From Chromera velia (lineage: Eukaryota; Sar; Chromeraceae), in NCBI GenBank assembly GCA_018398765.1, contig JAHBMJ010000753.1, positions 68,019-117,386 of the forward strand: 49,368 bases of DNA, in the 5' to 3' direction. Made by a program: the position numbers and the translations under genes. This document shows positions 21,706 through 33,000 of this stretch, one piece after another; positions within the stretch are counted from its first letter, which is position 1, and every line of letters starts with the position of its first letter. The notes beneath the pieces were generated by a model. It was given only the letters and a program-made list of their open reading frames with translations. It did not search any database and had not been told where the DNA came from.

Positions 21706-23307
21706 ATGAGCGAACAGACGGCGCCTCCCTGTCCACAGCCACAGCCTGAGGCCACAGACCCTGCGTCATCTTCTAGGGGTGCGCCAATTTCGGAGTCTGA
21801 GTCACAGTCTCCACAGTCGCAGGAGGTCCGGGCTGGTCCTCAGGACGTGCAGCTCCCTTCGTCTACGACGCATATTCAACAGGAACAGCAGCACCAGCAG
21901 ATGCCCCCCTCTGCTCCCCAGCAGCAGCTGCAGCAAGGACCCCCTTGTCCCCCCGCCCCCCAAAGTACAAGAGTACCAGCAAGAGACGAACACGTATACA
22001 CAGTTTCTTTTCAGGAGTATCCCAAGTCAATCGCAGTTCCAATTTATCTGGGAGACACAACTTTCCACTACCGGAAGGAGGACTTTGCAGGGGAGTACAG
22101 GACCAGAAAGATGACCTTCAATGAGAAACCGTTATGGCTGAAGATGAGCCGCGATGTCTGCATCTATCTCTCCTCTAGCATGGGCTGGTGCATTGGTATA
22201 TGTAAGCCTGTTGGAAACTTCATTCCGGTCTTCAGGTCGGAAGCAGACAAAGGTGGGGTTTATCTCTTTCCCCCAGAAGAGAAATGGGTTAGGATTAAGG
22301 GGGGGTCAGGGAATTGTCCCTGGGGAATCCGTGTGAGCTGTCAAGACCCCGCCACACGGCTCCGAATCATGAATGCGACTCCGGGTCAGGCGATTCCCTT
22401 GGGTGATGCAATCCAAAGAATGTTGGAGAGTAGGGAAAGGCGCAGAGGTGCACGGAGACCCGAGGAGGCAATGTTGGAAACCCATGAGCTGCAACTTGAT
22501 GCAGCACTGATCAAAACATCATCGCAGCAGTCAGACACAAACACCATCGAAATATCAGACATTCCGCCCACAGTGACCCTTACAGATGTCAGTTTGGCCG
22601 TTGAGCAATTTTGTCCTCCTCCCTTGAGCCATATTCAGTTTTTTCCGGAATCGGGAAAAGCCATAGTTGGGTACCAAACCACGGCACAGGCATCCGAATT
22701 CATGCGCTCCCCTCCCCTTCTCGGAGGCAGATCTGTGCAGGCAAGAATGGTGTCCGAAAGGGGGAAAGAAGCACTGCAGAACTTTAGAACTCTGCTCAGA
22801 AATGGGTGCTCAGAATTCGTGAATCCGCGGGTGTACGACGCAGTGTTGGGACTGGCCTTCGAGTACGCAGAGAGAGGAGTTGAACAGGTCAAGATGGGAC
22901 ACATTTTGATTGTTGGTGACTGGGAAGAGATCAAGCACGTGGGTCGGGTACTGGGGATGAACGATTTTGAATTTCATGATCAGAACATTCTGACCAAAGA
23001 GGGGAGACGGATTGTGCTGGTGCGGATGAACCACGACCTTGCAACTGTGATCGACGGCCGTTCAGGTAAGGTGATCTGTAACTGGTTCAACATTTTTTCC
23101 CAGCATGATGAACAGGCTGCGTGGGACAATTCGGTGGGAGGCAGTGCGGCAGGTGCCTCAGCGTCTGTCGCAAAGAGATGTCCCTCGACCGTAGTCTTGA
23201 AGATATCAACCGACAGCAAGGGAGAGCTAAAAAACTTCAAAGGCGACAGAATGACCATCTTGACTCAAAAGTCTGAAAGCCCAACACATACGCAAATCAA
23301 AATCTGA
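21706..23307 (+). CDS. RRM-like protein with a degenerate DisA/DAC-like C-terminal domain
   Basis: This is a 533-residue single-exon frame. Residues 1-95 are Pro/Gln/Ser-rich. Residues 95-215 form a beta-rich, Trp/Cys-containing domain that I do not recognise. Residues 280-350 look like an RRM: IEISDIP in place of RNP2 and GKAIVGYQT in place of RNP1. Residues 376-520 follow the DisA_N (diadenylate cyclase) pattern: a helix AFEYAERG, strand GHILIVGDWEEI, phrase DQNIL, strand DLATVIDGRSG, then GGSAAGASASVAKR, VVLKIS and GELKNFKGDRM. In active DAC domains the catalytic motifs are DGA and RHR. Here they read DLA and roughly SAAG, so activity is unlikely. The match is by eye and remote. The gene may bind RNA and act as a nucleotide-sensing or scaffold pseudoenzyme. 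The start Met at 21706 precedes the disordered tail directly. Confidence 0.8.
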   Translation: MSEQTAPPCPQPQPEATDPASSSRGAPISESESQSPQSQEVRAGPQDVQLPSSTTHIQQEQQHQQMPPSAPQQQLQQGPPCPPAPQSTRVPARDEHVYTVSFQEYPKSIAVPIYLGDTTFHYRKEDFAGEYRTRKMTFNEKPLWLKMSRDVCIYLSSSMGWCIGICKPVGNFIPVFRSEADKGGVYLFPPEEKWVRIKGGSGNCPWGIRVSCQDPATRLRIMNATPGQAIPLGDAIQRMLESRERRRGARRPEEAMLETHELQLDAALIKTSSQQSDTNTIEISDIPPTVTLTDVSLAVEQFCPPPLSHIQFFPESGKAIVGYQTTAQASEFMRSPPLLGGRSVQARMVSERGKEALQNFRTLLRNGCSEFVNPRVYDAVLGLAFEYAERGVEQVKMGHILIVGDWEEIKHVGRVLGMNDFEFHDQNILTKEGRRIVLVRMNHDLATVIDGRSGKVICNWFNIFSQHDEQAAWDNSVGGSAAGASASVAKRCPSTVVLKISTDSKGELKNFKGDRMTILTQKSESPTHTQIKI

Positions 23308-24030
23308 AAGGACTTATGACGGCTCAGCGGTGTATACGTACACTCACAAATTGATGCATAATAGATACTTAAATTGATGAGCTTATTTCCATGCACTTAT
23401 TTCTTCTCTTTCAGATATGATGTGTAAATTCTAGATGTATTTAATTTTGAAGTTAGGACTAATTTTTAAGTTTAGTCCCCAATAACTCCCCATTAATTTT
23501 ACTTACAATAAATTAAGTTTATAAGAATTCTATAGCTCCAAGCTATCTATGCAGGCTATAGAAATCCTTACAATTCTTTACATAAATTTTAGACCTATAA
23601 TAAACTTTCTTATAATTTCTATGACTTGTGAATTTATGGAAATCCTGCTGATTTAATTCTCATAAAAATGGAAATCTGGCTACAAATCTGAGACAAATTT
23701 CCAATGCATGTGATTCCGTAACGTAAAATTTTTCATGAGTTTTGCTGGCAGTTTTGTCTAGAGTTTTCTATCTAGCTAGGTTTCCTATGAATTTGCCTAA
23801 GATTTCACTAAGATTTATTTAGAACTATGTTGTTACACTAGTTTTAGCACTAGTTATTACAATTTAATATTGAATATATTTACAATTAAACTATTCTAAG
23901 ACTTCGATATTAAAGTCTGCTTCAAATTTAACCTATACTAGTAGTAGTCTTCAGCTGGTTCTATCGATTCTAGTATCGATTCCTAGATCGATTCTAACTA
24001 TTTTCGACTTAATTTTCGAATCCAAACCCC
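23308..24030. other. AT-rich island in tail-to-tail spacer
   Basis: It fills nearly the whole spacer between two converging genes. It is very AT-rich, with repeated CTATAG, CTAG and TCGATT words (for example a cluster at 23960-24005). No coding potential. It is the third of four such islands. Confidence 0.65.
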
Positions 24031-24140
24031 AATCACAGAGGCTCAGCAAGGTCTCCCATGACCCATGCGTCTAAGGGCCAGATCCCATGCAGCAATACAG
24101 TCGCCTCCTGCCACCCCTTGCCCCGGCTTTTCTCCCCCAC

Positions 24141-25137
24141 TCACTGCCCACACTTTGACATGGGGACGGGCTTGGTCGGAGGAGGGGGTCTCTCCCAATC
24201 GCGTCGGTTTCCGACTCTAGGCAGGGGGGCGCAGTTGTCTCGGAGGGGCACTCCGAATCTCGTGAAGGCACTCACACAGACTGAGAAGTCTTGGGGGGGG
24301 AAACCGTCCTTCCTCCTCAACACCTCTTGCCCTATCAGCTGAAACAACTCGAGATCTTTCCACCCGACAGTTGCGAGGCATCGGACGACTGTGGAAATAT
24401 CGGATGGACGCAACGAAGGGTACTCTTCTTTTCGGGCTTTCAGCGCTGCACAGAGAAACTCAAAGACGCTTCTGTCATTCTCGGTCACACCGATACCTCG
24501 GCGAGACGCATTCAATTCCAGACCTCGTGTGAAGCCCCAGCACAGGTCTTTCAGTTCTGACACACTGAATGAACTCCCCCCCTTTCCCTTCCGATTTCGC
24601 ACCTCCACACCCAGCACACGGTACACATCCAGGTCTTTCAAACGCAGACGCCCGACTGCCCCCACCAGATCTGTCAGCTGTTCACAGGAGAAGTCAGAGG
24701 GACGCGTTTGAAGACGCTCCATCGTTCGGTCAAAGACGTCACGACTCAGCGGGACAGGACCGAAAACCTCACCCAAATGCAACCCCACCCCACTGGCACC
24801 CGTGCCCATCCCCGGTCCCGACACTGACGGTTGTCTGTCTCTGTCCTTGCTGACAAAGGACATCCGTTTGAGGAATGCAATCGAGAACTTTAAATCGTTC
24901 TGAATGCTTCCCTTATTGCTGCCGAGGAACGAAGTCAAATCTCCGTACGTGCGCAGACGCTCAATTTGAGATCCCATCTGCATGCTTCCCCCTGAGTCTG
25001 CTTTCTTGTGAGCGTGGTGCTTCTGGTGCTGCTGCTGTTGCTGCTGGGGTTGTTGATGGGCCGGCACCTTCGGACGGCCTGCCGGACCGTACGCGTAGCT
25101 CTCCGCCGTTTCCTCGTCGAAACCCCTGCACATACGT

Positions 25138-25170
<33 letters not shown>

Positions 25171-25800
25171 CGCATGCGTGAATGCACAGAGCACGAAGGT
25201 TCAAACATGCAAACAGAAAGGAGAAAGCGGAAGGGAGGGAGGGAGGAAGGGAGAAAAAACGAAGGAGGAAAGAAGGGAAAAAGAGACAAAAGAACGGACG
25301 GAAGGAAGGACAGAGGCGAATAACAGAGAAAGGAAGATAAGTAAGAAAGAAAGAAAGAAAGAAAGAGAGAAAAAAAGACAGACAGACAGACTATATCGTC
25401 TTTTCTTTTCCTTTTTCTCCTTCTTCATTCTCTTCTGTTTCTTTCTTTCTTCTTTTGGCGCGCTCTCTCAGTGGAAGGGTACCAGAGCTCCAGGCCTTAA
25501 GCGTACCCTGCGGCCCTTCCTTGCCCAGTGCAGGCTTACGCCTTTGCACTTCCACATTCTTTCCATCTGGACGTGTTCGTTTTTTTCTTTTCCTTTCGCT
25601 TACGAGGCAGCAGCAGTAGCAGCAGCCAGGCCCCCCTAACCGCCAGCAGCAGCAGCAGCAGCACTTTCTTCTTTTCTTTTTTCTGGGGTTCCCTTTCTCT
25701 TTTCTTTTCTTCTTCTGGGGTTCCCTTTATCGTTTCTCAGCCACAGCCCCTCTCTTCTTGTTGGATCTCTTCTTTTGCCCCCCCGCCCAGATGGAAAGAA

Positions 25801-25858
<58 letters not shown>

Positions 25859-26052
25859 TGTGTGTGTGCACGTATGTGTGTGTTACTGTATGTGTGTGCG
25901 ACTGCTCACAGGTACAATAACCTGGAGGAAACCGTCCTTGTGCGGAAATAAGGAAAGATAACAGGCTATTCGAAAATAACCAGAAGGGTTTCGTCACACT
26001 TCGATTGCCACTATATTGGCGATAAGCTGAAGACAGACAGACAGACAGACAG

Positions 26053-26098
<46 letters not shown>

Positions 26099-26131
26099 CA
26101 GACAGACAGACAGAAAGAAAGACAGAAAGAA

Positions 26132-26199
<68 letters not shown>

Positions 26200-26828
26200 G
26201 ACAAAGAAACGGACGGAAGGACAGACTGAAGGAAGGAATGAAAGAGGGTGCAAGGAAAAGAAACAGCACAGAAAGGAAAAAAGGAAAGAAGGAGAGAACG
26301 GAAATGAATGAAGCAAGCAAGCAAGCAAGCCAGCAAAGGAAGAAAAGAAGAAAAGGAGAAAAAAAAGGCAAAGAAGTACAAAGACAGCAGGGCAGAACCG
26401 CCTCAGATGCGCACAGACGGATGAGAGACGGAGAGGTCTTATCTAGAGGCAAGTACAACGTGTTGATCAGCCTACATCGTGAGATAGTACTGGTACATGA
26501 CCTCGGTGGGGTCTTGGGCATATGCTGGAGGATGCATCACGGTCCCCCCCTTTCCCTCGGAGGCTTTGGGAACGGGCAGAAGGGGAACTGCCGCCTCCGC
26601 CACTGCCATTGTTTCCCGCGTTTCCGCAGGATCTCCATCTGAAACTACCTCCACAACAGACGGTGGAGGGGCAGGGGCCGCTGCTTTTGGAACGGGACTA
26701 GGCGGTGGCTGCGCGACAGGAACTGGCTCGGCTGGTCTGGTTGCGAGCGCCTTTTCCAAATTCCCACCAAGAGCGAAAGGGGCCGCCCTCTGAGCACCCC
26801 TCTGATTTCGCATCGATCCCCCACTCAT
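24141..26828 (-). CDS. HPR/RAP-type helical-repeat protein, probably organellar RNA-binding
   Basis: Two exons on the minus strand, 26491-26828 and 24141-25125, are joined in phase 2 (CA|G), giving about 440 residues. A GTACTA donor and a TGCAG acceptor bound a 1,365-base intron. The N-terminus is Pro/Ala-rich and is followed by a Gln/His stretch. The C-terminal half holds tandem helical repeats of about 35-45 residues with the pattern F-x-x-x-x-L-x-x-L/V followed by hydrophobic-Gly-aromatic and D-x-x-x-hydrophobic. Examples are FSCEQLTDLVGAVGRLRLKD, FSVSELKDLCWGF and LRPSDISTVVRCLATVGWKD. Such repeats are found in heptatricopeptide and RAP-domain proteins that process mitochondrial or plastid RNA. 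A RAP domain is not seen, so the protein is short for the family or is missing its 3' part. The start could be the Met at 26852 instead. Confidence 0.72.
25126..26490 (-). repeat. Intron packed with microsatellites
   Basis: This is the intron of the helical-repeat gene. On the plus strand it holds (CA)n at 25138-25168, GAAG and GAAA tracts to 25380, a CAGACAGACTATATCGTCTT unit at 25380-25400, a CAG-rich stretch near 25600-25670, (GT)n at 25804-25870, (CAGA)n at 26033-26115 and (GAAA)n at 26116-26200. No coding segment is credible here. Confidence 0.8.
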
Positions 26829-27383
26829 TTTGACTTGTGAAACCTTCTGCAAAATTGATCGTTCTTCCTATTTCAGGCCAAAGGGCAAGTCGTCAAGAAA
26901 AAGAAAGGAAAGAATCTTATTGCGAGAATTCAAGCCCGTCAATGAGGCGGCTTCCGAAGGGTTCAATTCCTCCTCGAAAGATTAGTACGTATGCGCTGTA
27001 CACTCGTCCAGAACACAAATCGATGGATAGCTGGCGGCGCACGTGGAGAGGAACAGAAACTCAAGGCGAAAACAGCTGTGATTGAGGTGGACTGTCAGAG
27101 CATTATTTACTCAGTGAGAACATTGTGAGCAGCGAGCACATCACTGAGCAACAAAATTGAACACTTAAGCTCCCAACTAATTAACCGCGTCAATTCGATC
27201 GGCAGCAGTCTCCGAGTTGCTGGTGCGCGTGCGTCATGCGTGCGTCATCTGGGCTCAGTCTGCATGGTCGAGATAAATTTTGTGCTCGGTTTTGCTCATG
27301 CATGCAGAGACTGTCCGAACTGTGCAAAAGCAGCCATGGATCCGACGTCCTGCTGCAGTGGTCCCTGCAACATGAGCCAATGC
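26829..27383. other. Head-to-head spacer upstream of the PX gene
   Basis: This lies between the minus-strand helical-repeat gene and the plus-strand PX-domain gene. No repeat or gene is evident. Short Cys-rich frames near 27240-27380 do not match a domain that I know. Confidence 0.4.
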
Positions 27384-28229
27384 CACAGAAACGCTGTGCA
27401 CCCTTTCACAGCCCTAGCTTGCACAGATTGCATGTCACCCATGCCGTCAAACAAGCCTGGTGCCGGAGATCCTACAGGCTTTGCGAGTCTTCCCTGGACT
27501 TGATTTGACGGGCAGCTGTTGGGACAACACAGAAATCCCTGCTGTCTTTGTCCGCTTGTGGACAGACCTCTGCGTCGGGTTGGCCTAGCTCCCATCCTGT
27601 TTGTCGGGGGTGTTCACTGTTCTGCTTGTCTGACAGCCTAGAAGCAGAGCAATGAGTGCCAAGGTTGAAGGCCGGCGGATCTCGAGCAAGGCCTCCTCAG
27701 TGAGGTACGAAGTCGAGACGCCTGCACCTCCGGTGGTCTCCGTCCGTGTGTCGAGGGTGGAGGAGGTCACAGCCACGTTTGGAAAGCACCTGCGTCATAT
27801 GGTGGGTTGATTGCCTTTCACGGTTATCCGCCTGATTGAAGTCAGGGGTGAATCCGAGGAACAACAGCTGTTCATCTTCCTTTTGACTTGTGTTGTATAA
27901 GATGCATTGGTCGTGCAGGCGTATGTGATCGAGTTCAATGAGTGTGGCCATGTGCATCTGGTGAAAAAGAGGTTCAGGGAATTTGTGAAACTTGACAAGG
28001 AGGTCGGTCAAAGGGACTCAGTGGCCGCTTTTTGTTGTGTGATCGTTTTCTGAGTGCGTCAGTCGGGTGTTGTTCTGCTGAAAGATGGAGTCGACTCCTT
28101 CGTCATGCCCGATCCGGTATTCTTTCTTTGAACTCCGAACGAGCCACATTCTTCTGTTATTTCTGTGCCCCTCCTGTCTGCGTCTTCTCTTCAGAACTCG
28201 CTGTGCGTGTGTGTGTGGGGGGGGGGGGG
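27384..28229 (+). repeat. 846-bp duplicated segment, copy 1 (probable assembly duplicate)
   Basis: It is identical by eye to 28231-29076 at a constant offset of 847. It ends in a run of 13 G followed by a single N. It contains complete copies of the first two PX-gene exons (27652-27801 and 27919-28002). Ending at poly-G and N suggests that two overlapping contig ends were placed side by side. Confidence 0.9.
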
Positions 28230-28230
28230 N
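28230..28230. other. Single-N assembly junction
   Basis: One N sits between the poly-G end of copy 1 and the abrupt start of copy 2. Confidence 0.97.
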
Positions 28231-29076
28231 CACAGAAACGCTGTGCACCCTTTCACAGCCCTAGCTTGCACAGATTGCATGTCACCCATGCCGTCAAACA
28301 AGCCTGGTGCCGGAGATCCTACAGGCTTTGCGAGTCTTCCCTGGACTTGATTTGACGGGCAGCTGTTGGGACAACACAGAAATCCCTGCTGTCTTTGTCC
28401 GCTTGTGGACAGACCTCTGCGTCGGGTTGGCCTAGCTCCCATCCTGTTTGTCGGGGGTGTTCACTGTTCTGCTTGTCTGACAGCCTAGAAGCAGAGCAAT
28501 GAGTGCCAAGGTTGAAGGCCGGCGGATCTCGAGCAAGGCCTCCTCAGTGAGGTACGAAGTCGAGACGCCTGCACCTCCGGTGGTCTCCGTCCGTGTGTCG
28601 AGGGTGGAGGAGGTCACAGCCACGTTTGGAAAGCACCTGCGTCATATGGTGGGTTGATTGCCTTTCACGGTTATCCGCCTGATTGAAGTCAGGGGTGAAT
28701 CCGAGGAACAACAGCTGTTCATCTTCCTTTTGACTTGTGTTGTATAAGATGCATTGGTCGTGCAGGCGTATGTGATCGAGTTCAATGAGTGTGGCCATGT
28801 GCATCTGGTGAAAAAGAGGTTCAGGGAATTTGTGAAACTTGACAAGGAGGTCGGTCAAAGGGACTCAGTGGCCGCTTTTTGTTGTGTGATCGTTTTCTGA
28901 GTGCGTCAGTCGGGTGTTGTTCTGCTGAAAGATGGAGTCGACTCCTTCGTCATGCCCGATCCGGTATTCTTTCTTTGAACTCCGAACGAGCCACATTCTT
29001 CTGTTATTTCTGTGCCCCTCCTGTCTGCGTCTTCTCTTCAGAACTCGCTGTGCGTGTGTGTGTGGGGGGGGGGGGG
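28231..29076 (+). repeat. 846-bp duplicated segment, copy 2
   Basis: This copy starts abruptly after the N and ends in the same run of 13 G, but continues into the rest of the PX gene. I used this copy for the gene model because it is contiguous with exon 3. Confidence 0.9.
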
Positions 29077-29902
29077 TTAGAGACTGTTCTTGTTGTGCAT
29101 TGAAGGTGGAATTCTGTGTGCGTGACCGTGAGTGTGTGTTGATGTGCGCTTGCAGCTGCGACGCCGCCGCCTACCTGTCGCGGAGGTCCGTCGAATCCCT
29201 TTGTTCCTTTGTTCCTGGTTGTGTGGGAGGGTCCACCGAGGAGGTGGGGTTTGTCGCCTGTTTTGGAAGCACTCCTTCTCAGGAGCATCCTTTTCTGCTC
29301 TAGCTCCTCGCCCTTTTGAATTTCGTCTTTTTCGTGCTCAGCTGAACTGATAACCATCCAGCGCTCATGCATGCAGCTGGCTGTTCTCTTCCCTCCCTAC
29401 TGCACCCATGTCTGCAGCTTCCTCCCAAAAAGGTGTTCGGCAACTTTGAAGCCGCCTTCATTGAAGCGTCAGTCAGTCAGTCAGTCAGTCAGTCGGTTGG
29501 TCAGTCGGTTCGGATATCAGTCGCTCGGCCAGCCTGCGCGGTCATTTGCCCTTCTTCCGGCATATTCTCGTTTGTGTGGTTGTGAAAAGGAAGAAACACG
29601 TCCGTCAGTTCATTTTTTCCGCACCAAAGTTGCACTGGAAGGATGCGTGGTGGCGTTTGATGTTTTGTTGTCTGTCTGGAAGTCTGAAGGGCGTCAGGAT
29701 TTGCGATTTTGGCCCCCCTCACTCTACCCCTCTCCCTCTCCCTCTTTACTCGAAAATCTGCATGCGATTGCTCTTTGCTTAATTGTCTGCAGGCGGAGAG
29801 AGGGACTTGAGAGCTATTTGCAGGTGGGACGGCAGACGGCGAGGATGGATTGGGGGAGGGGGCACACTTCTTGACGGCGGCAGAGATTCAGAAACATAGA
29901 AA

Positions 29903-29998
<96 letters not shown>

Positions 29999-29999
29999 G

Positions 30000-30069
<70 letters not shown>

Positions 30070-33000
30070 AAGAGGAACAGAAAGAGACTGAAGATAGACG
30101 GAGGGATGTGCATGTGTTCTTCTTTCCTTCCTGTCCATTCATTCCCTTGCTCGATTCTTTCCCTCTTTGCCTTGGTTTGTTTGGATGACGGCCGGGGTGC
30201 TGGGATTCACGCGTGTCCACGTATCGATACTTTCGAAACTCAACACGTATACCTGGTTGGTTGTTTGCTTGCTGCAGCGGCTTCTTGTTCTTCCAGAAAT
30301 TCTGGATGACGACCTGATCTGGTCGGTCAGTCAGTCGGTCGGTCAGTCAGTCGGTCAGGCAGGCAGTCGGTCAGTCGATCAGTCGGTCGTGTGCGAGACG
30401 GTTTGAATGAGGGCGGAGCATTGGTGAAGATGGATTGTGATGCTTTCGGCGAATGTGATTTCTTCCTTGGGCTCGTCTTTTCTTCCGTCTATTCGTTTGA
30501 TTGAGCAACGCGCCTTGTGTTTCGTTTGTTTTGATACAGCGGGTCTGCTGGTGGGTCTGTCAAGTCCTCGAGCTCTTACTCCCACTGCTGCCTCTCTGGT
30601 GTGCAATGCATTTGCTTACTTTCAATCGACAGACACGCGACCCCCGTGGTTGTCTGCAGGGAATTTGTAGAGGCAGACGTTGCAGCGGTTATTGTCGGGA
30701 GATTTGTGGTCAGCTCATGAGGGACAGCGTGTGGGAGGGAGGGAGGGAGAGTGCTCTGTTGGGGGGGNNNNNNNNNNNNNNNNNNNNNNNNNNNNNNNGG
30801 GGGGGGGGGGGCTTTGGCGAAGAAAGAAAGCGAGGCCGTTGGAGGGAGGGAAAGGGGGGTGATAATCGTAGGGACAGGCTTTCCCGTCTCTTTCGTGTGT
30901 ACATCTTTTTTGTTTGCTCTTTGTGTGTGTTTGCATGCGTTGGTTTTTGTCTGCTTGTCTGTACGTTGAAACGCTCCCTGTGCATGCAGTCTGACCGGTC
31001 TTCCATCCCCCTTCTACGTCGGTTGAGGGCCCTGAATCTTCTTTGTCGGAGAGTTCTTGCGGAGAGTGGGGGGGGGAGAGGGAGGAATAATCAGGCTCGA
31101 ATTCCGATGGGGGGAAGGGGGGAGAGTCAGAGCGCAGGGGGAGGAGGGCGGTTCGGGGTGTCAAACGACCACGCGGAAATGTCGGGGGGGTCTCTGGAAG
31201 CGTGGCAAGGGGGGACTGCCTTGCAGAGACAGGAATACAACTACGCACAGTCGCTTTCCGGGGCCGCCCCTTCTTCTCTGTCAGGGTCTCAAGGCAATCT
31301 GTGGCTTTCCCTTGTGACACACAGCGAGGTCGTCCGCAGATTAGGCGATATTGTCAGTCCTCGCCCCCTCATGTGACGGACGATCTGTATGATGATATTT
31401 CTTTTTTGATCGTGCGTGTTCCCCCCCCGCTGGCGGTCAATCTTGACGGCTCTGGTTTCTCTTTCCTTCTGCAGTGTTCTCTTCGTGAATCGATGCAGAG
31501 GGGCTCTTCGCGGGTTTGCTGACTGACAGCAGGGCTCGTTTGTGAGAAAACTCTTTTGCGAGTGTAAGGGTTGCCATGAAACCTTGGCTGTGCTTGTGCG
31601 TGCGTCAACTACCGGGTACGCATGTCTGCAGGCACTTCGGGGTGAGACCGTTCTGCACCCTCTGGTGACTTCCATTTTCCTCTGTTTGCTCAAGACGGGA
31701 GATACTGGTCGGTCGGTTGACTGGTCGATTGGCGTTTTCTCTGAAGGATGAATGAAATTGTTATCTTCCTTCAGCGGGTGTTTTCTGAGTTTCCCTCCTG
31801 TCTGTGTCTTACGGTCGGTGTGTGTCTTTGTGTGTGTGTGTGTGTGTGTGTATGTGTGTGTGTGTGTATGTATGTATGTGTGCGTCTCGTCGGGACTCTC
31901 TCTCTCTCCCTCCCTCTCTCTCTTCCTTCCGCTTCCTTTCTCTCCCGTATGTTTGCGAGCGTGTGGAGTGTATTGGTGTTTGCCAAATTGCAATGCAGTT
32001 GCGCTACAACGGCTGACGAAACATTCCGCTCTGGCGGCAGGCCTCTCCATGCTCGATTCAGAGAGTGAGTGAGTGACTGAGTGAGTGGGTGGGTGAGTCG
32101 GCGTGATTTGAGAGAGGGAGAGGTTGGAGTCGAAGTGCACTCACTCTTCTGGTGTTTGAAGAAAGAGAATCGGAATGAATCGACTGCTTCCAGAAAAATA
32201 CAAAAAAGAAAGTTAGAAAGCCAAGTGCCGGCTTGAGGTGCGTCAGCTTCCCTTTCCGGTCTTTTCATCGTTCTGACTGCCAAAGCAGCGATTTTTCCCT
32301 TTCTTGCCTTTTTTCTGCTCTTCGCAGTTTGTTCCTCGCCCCTCTTCCTGCCCTCCTCTCTCATGCACCCCTTTCTTCTCTTTATGCGTGGGTGGTTCTG
32401 CGGATACTTCTTTCAACGAGCTCAGGAATTGTTCCCTGCTTGTCTCAGCCTGGAGAGAGTCTATCAGAGAGAGTGAATGACTGGAAGGAAACAACAATCC
32501 TTCCTTCCTCCTATGGGCATCGATGCAGGACCTCCCGATTTTGGGCGGAGTGATCGTGAGTGCCGCGAGGCGCTTCGTTCGTCTGCAGCCTGTCAGGCGT
32601 TCATGATACGTCTGTCTGCCTTGTGCCCTTCTGCGCTGTTCCGATTCTTCAACAAGGAGGGCGGCTTCTCTCGGCTCAGGCACTCCATCAGCATCAATAT
32701 GAGAATGGGGGGGGGCGCCGGGGTGGGGGTGGGAGTGGAGGGGCGGGACGGACGGGGCGGTTCGTCGGTGGGCAGAGGGGGGGTTGGAATGGGGGGTCTG
32801 TCCTCAGTCGGGGTGCGGAGGTTTCAGGTCCCTCACCCTCCTCTTCTGGCTGCCATCGTGTGGCTGGCTTCCGCTGCTCCAGAGATTCAGGGTGCGCTTG
32901 GAGAAGGGGATAGCGTTGCAACAACGGTCAGCCTGCCGAGCCTGTACGTTTGCTGAGTGAGTGCATGAGGCGGGGGATGGATGAGCGGATTCATCTGCAT

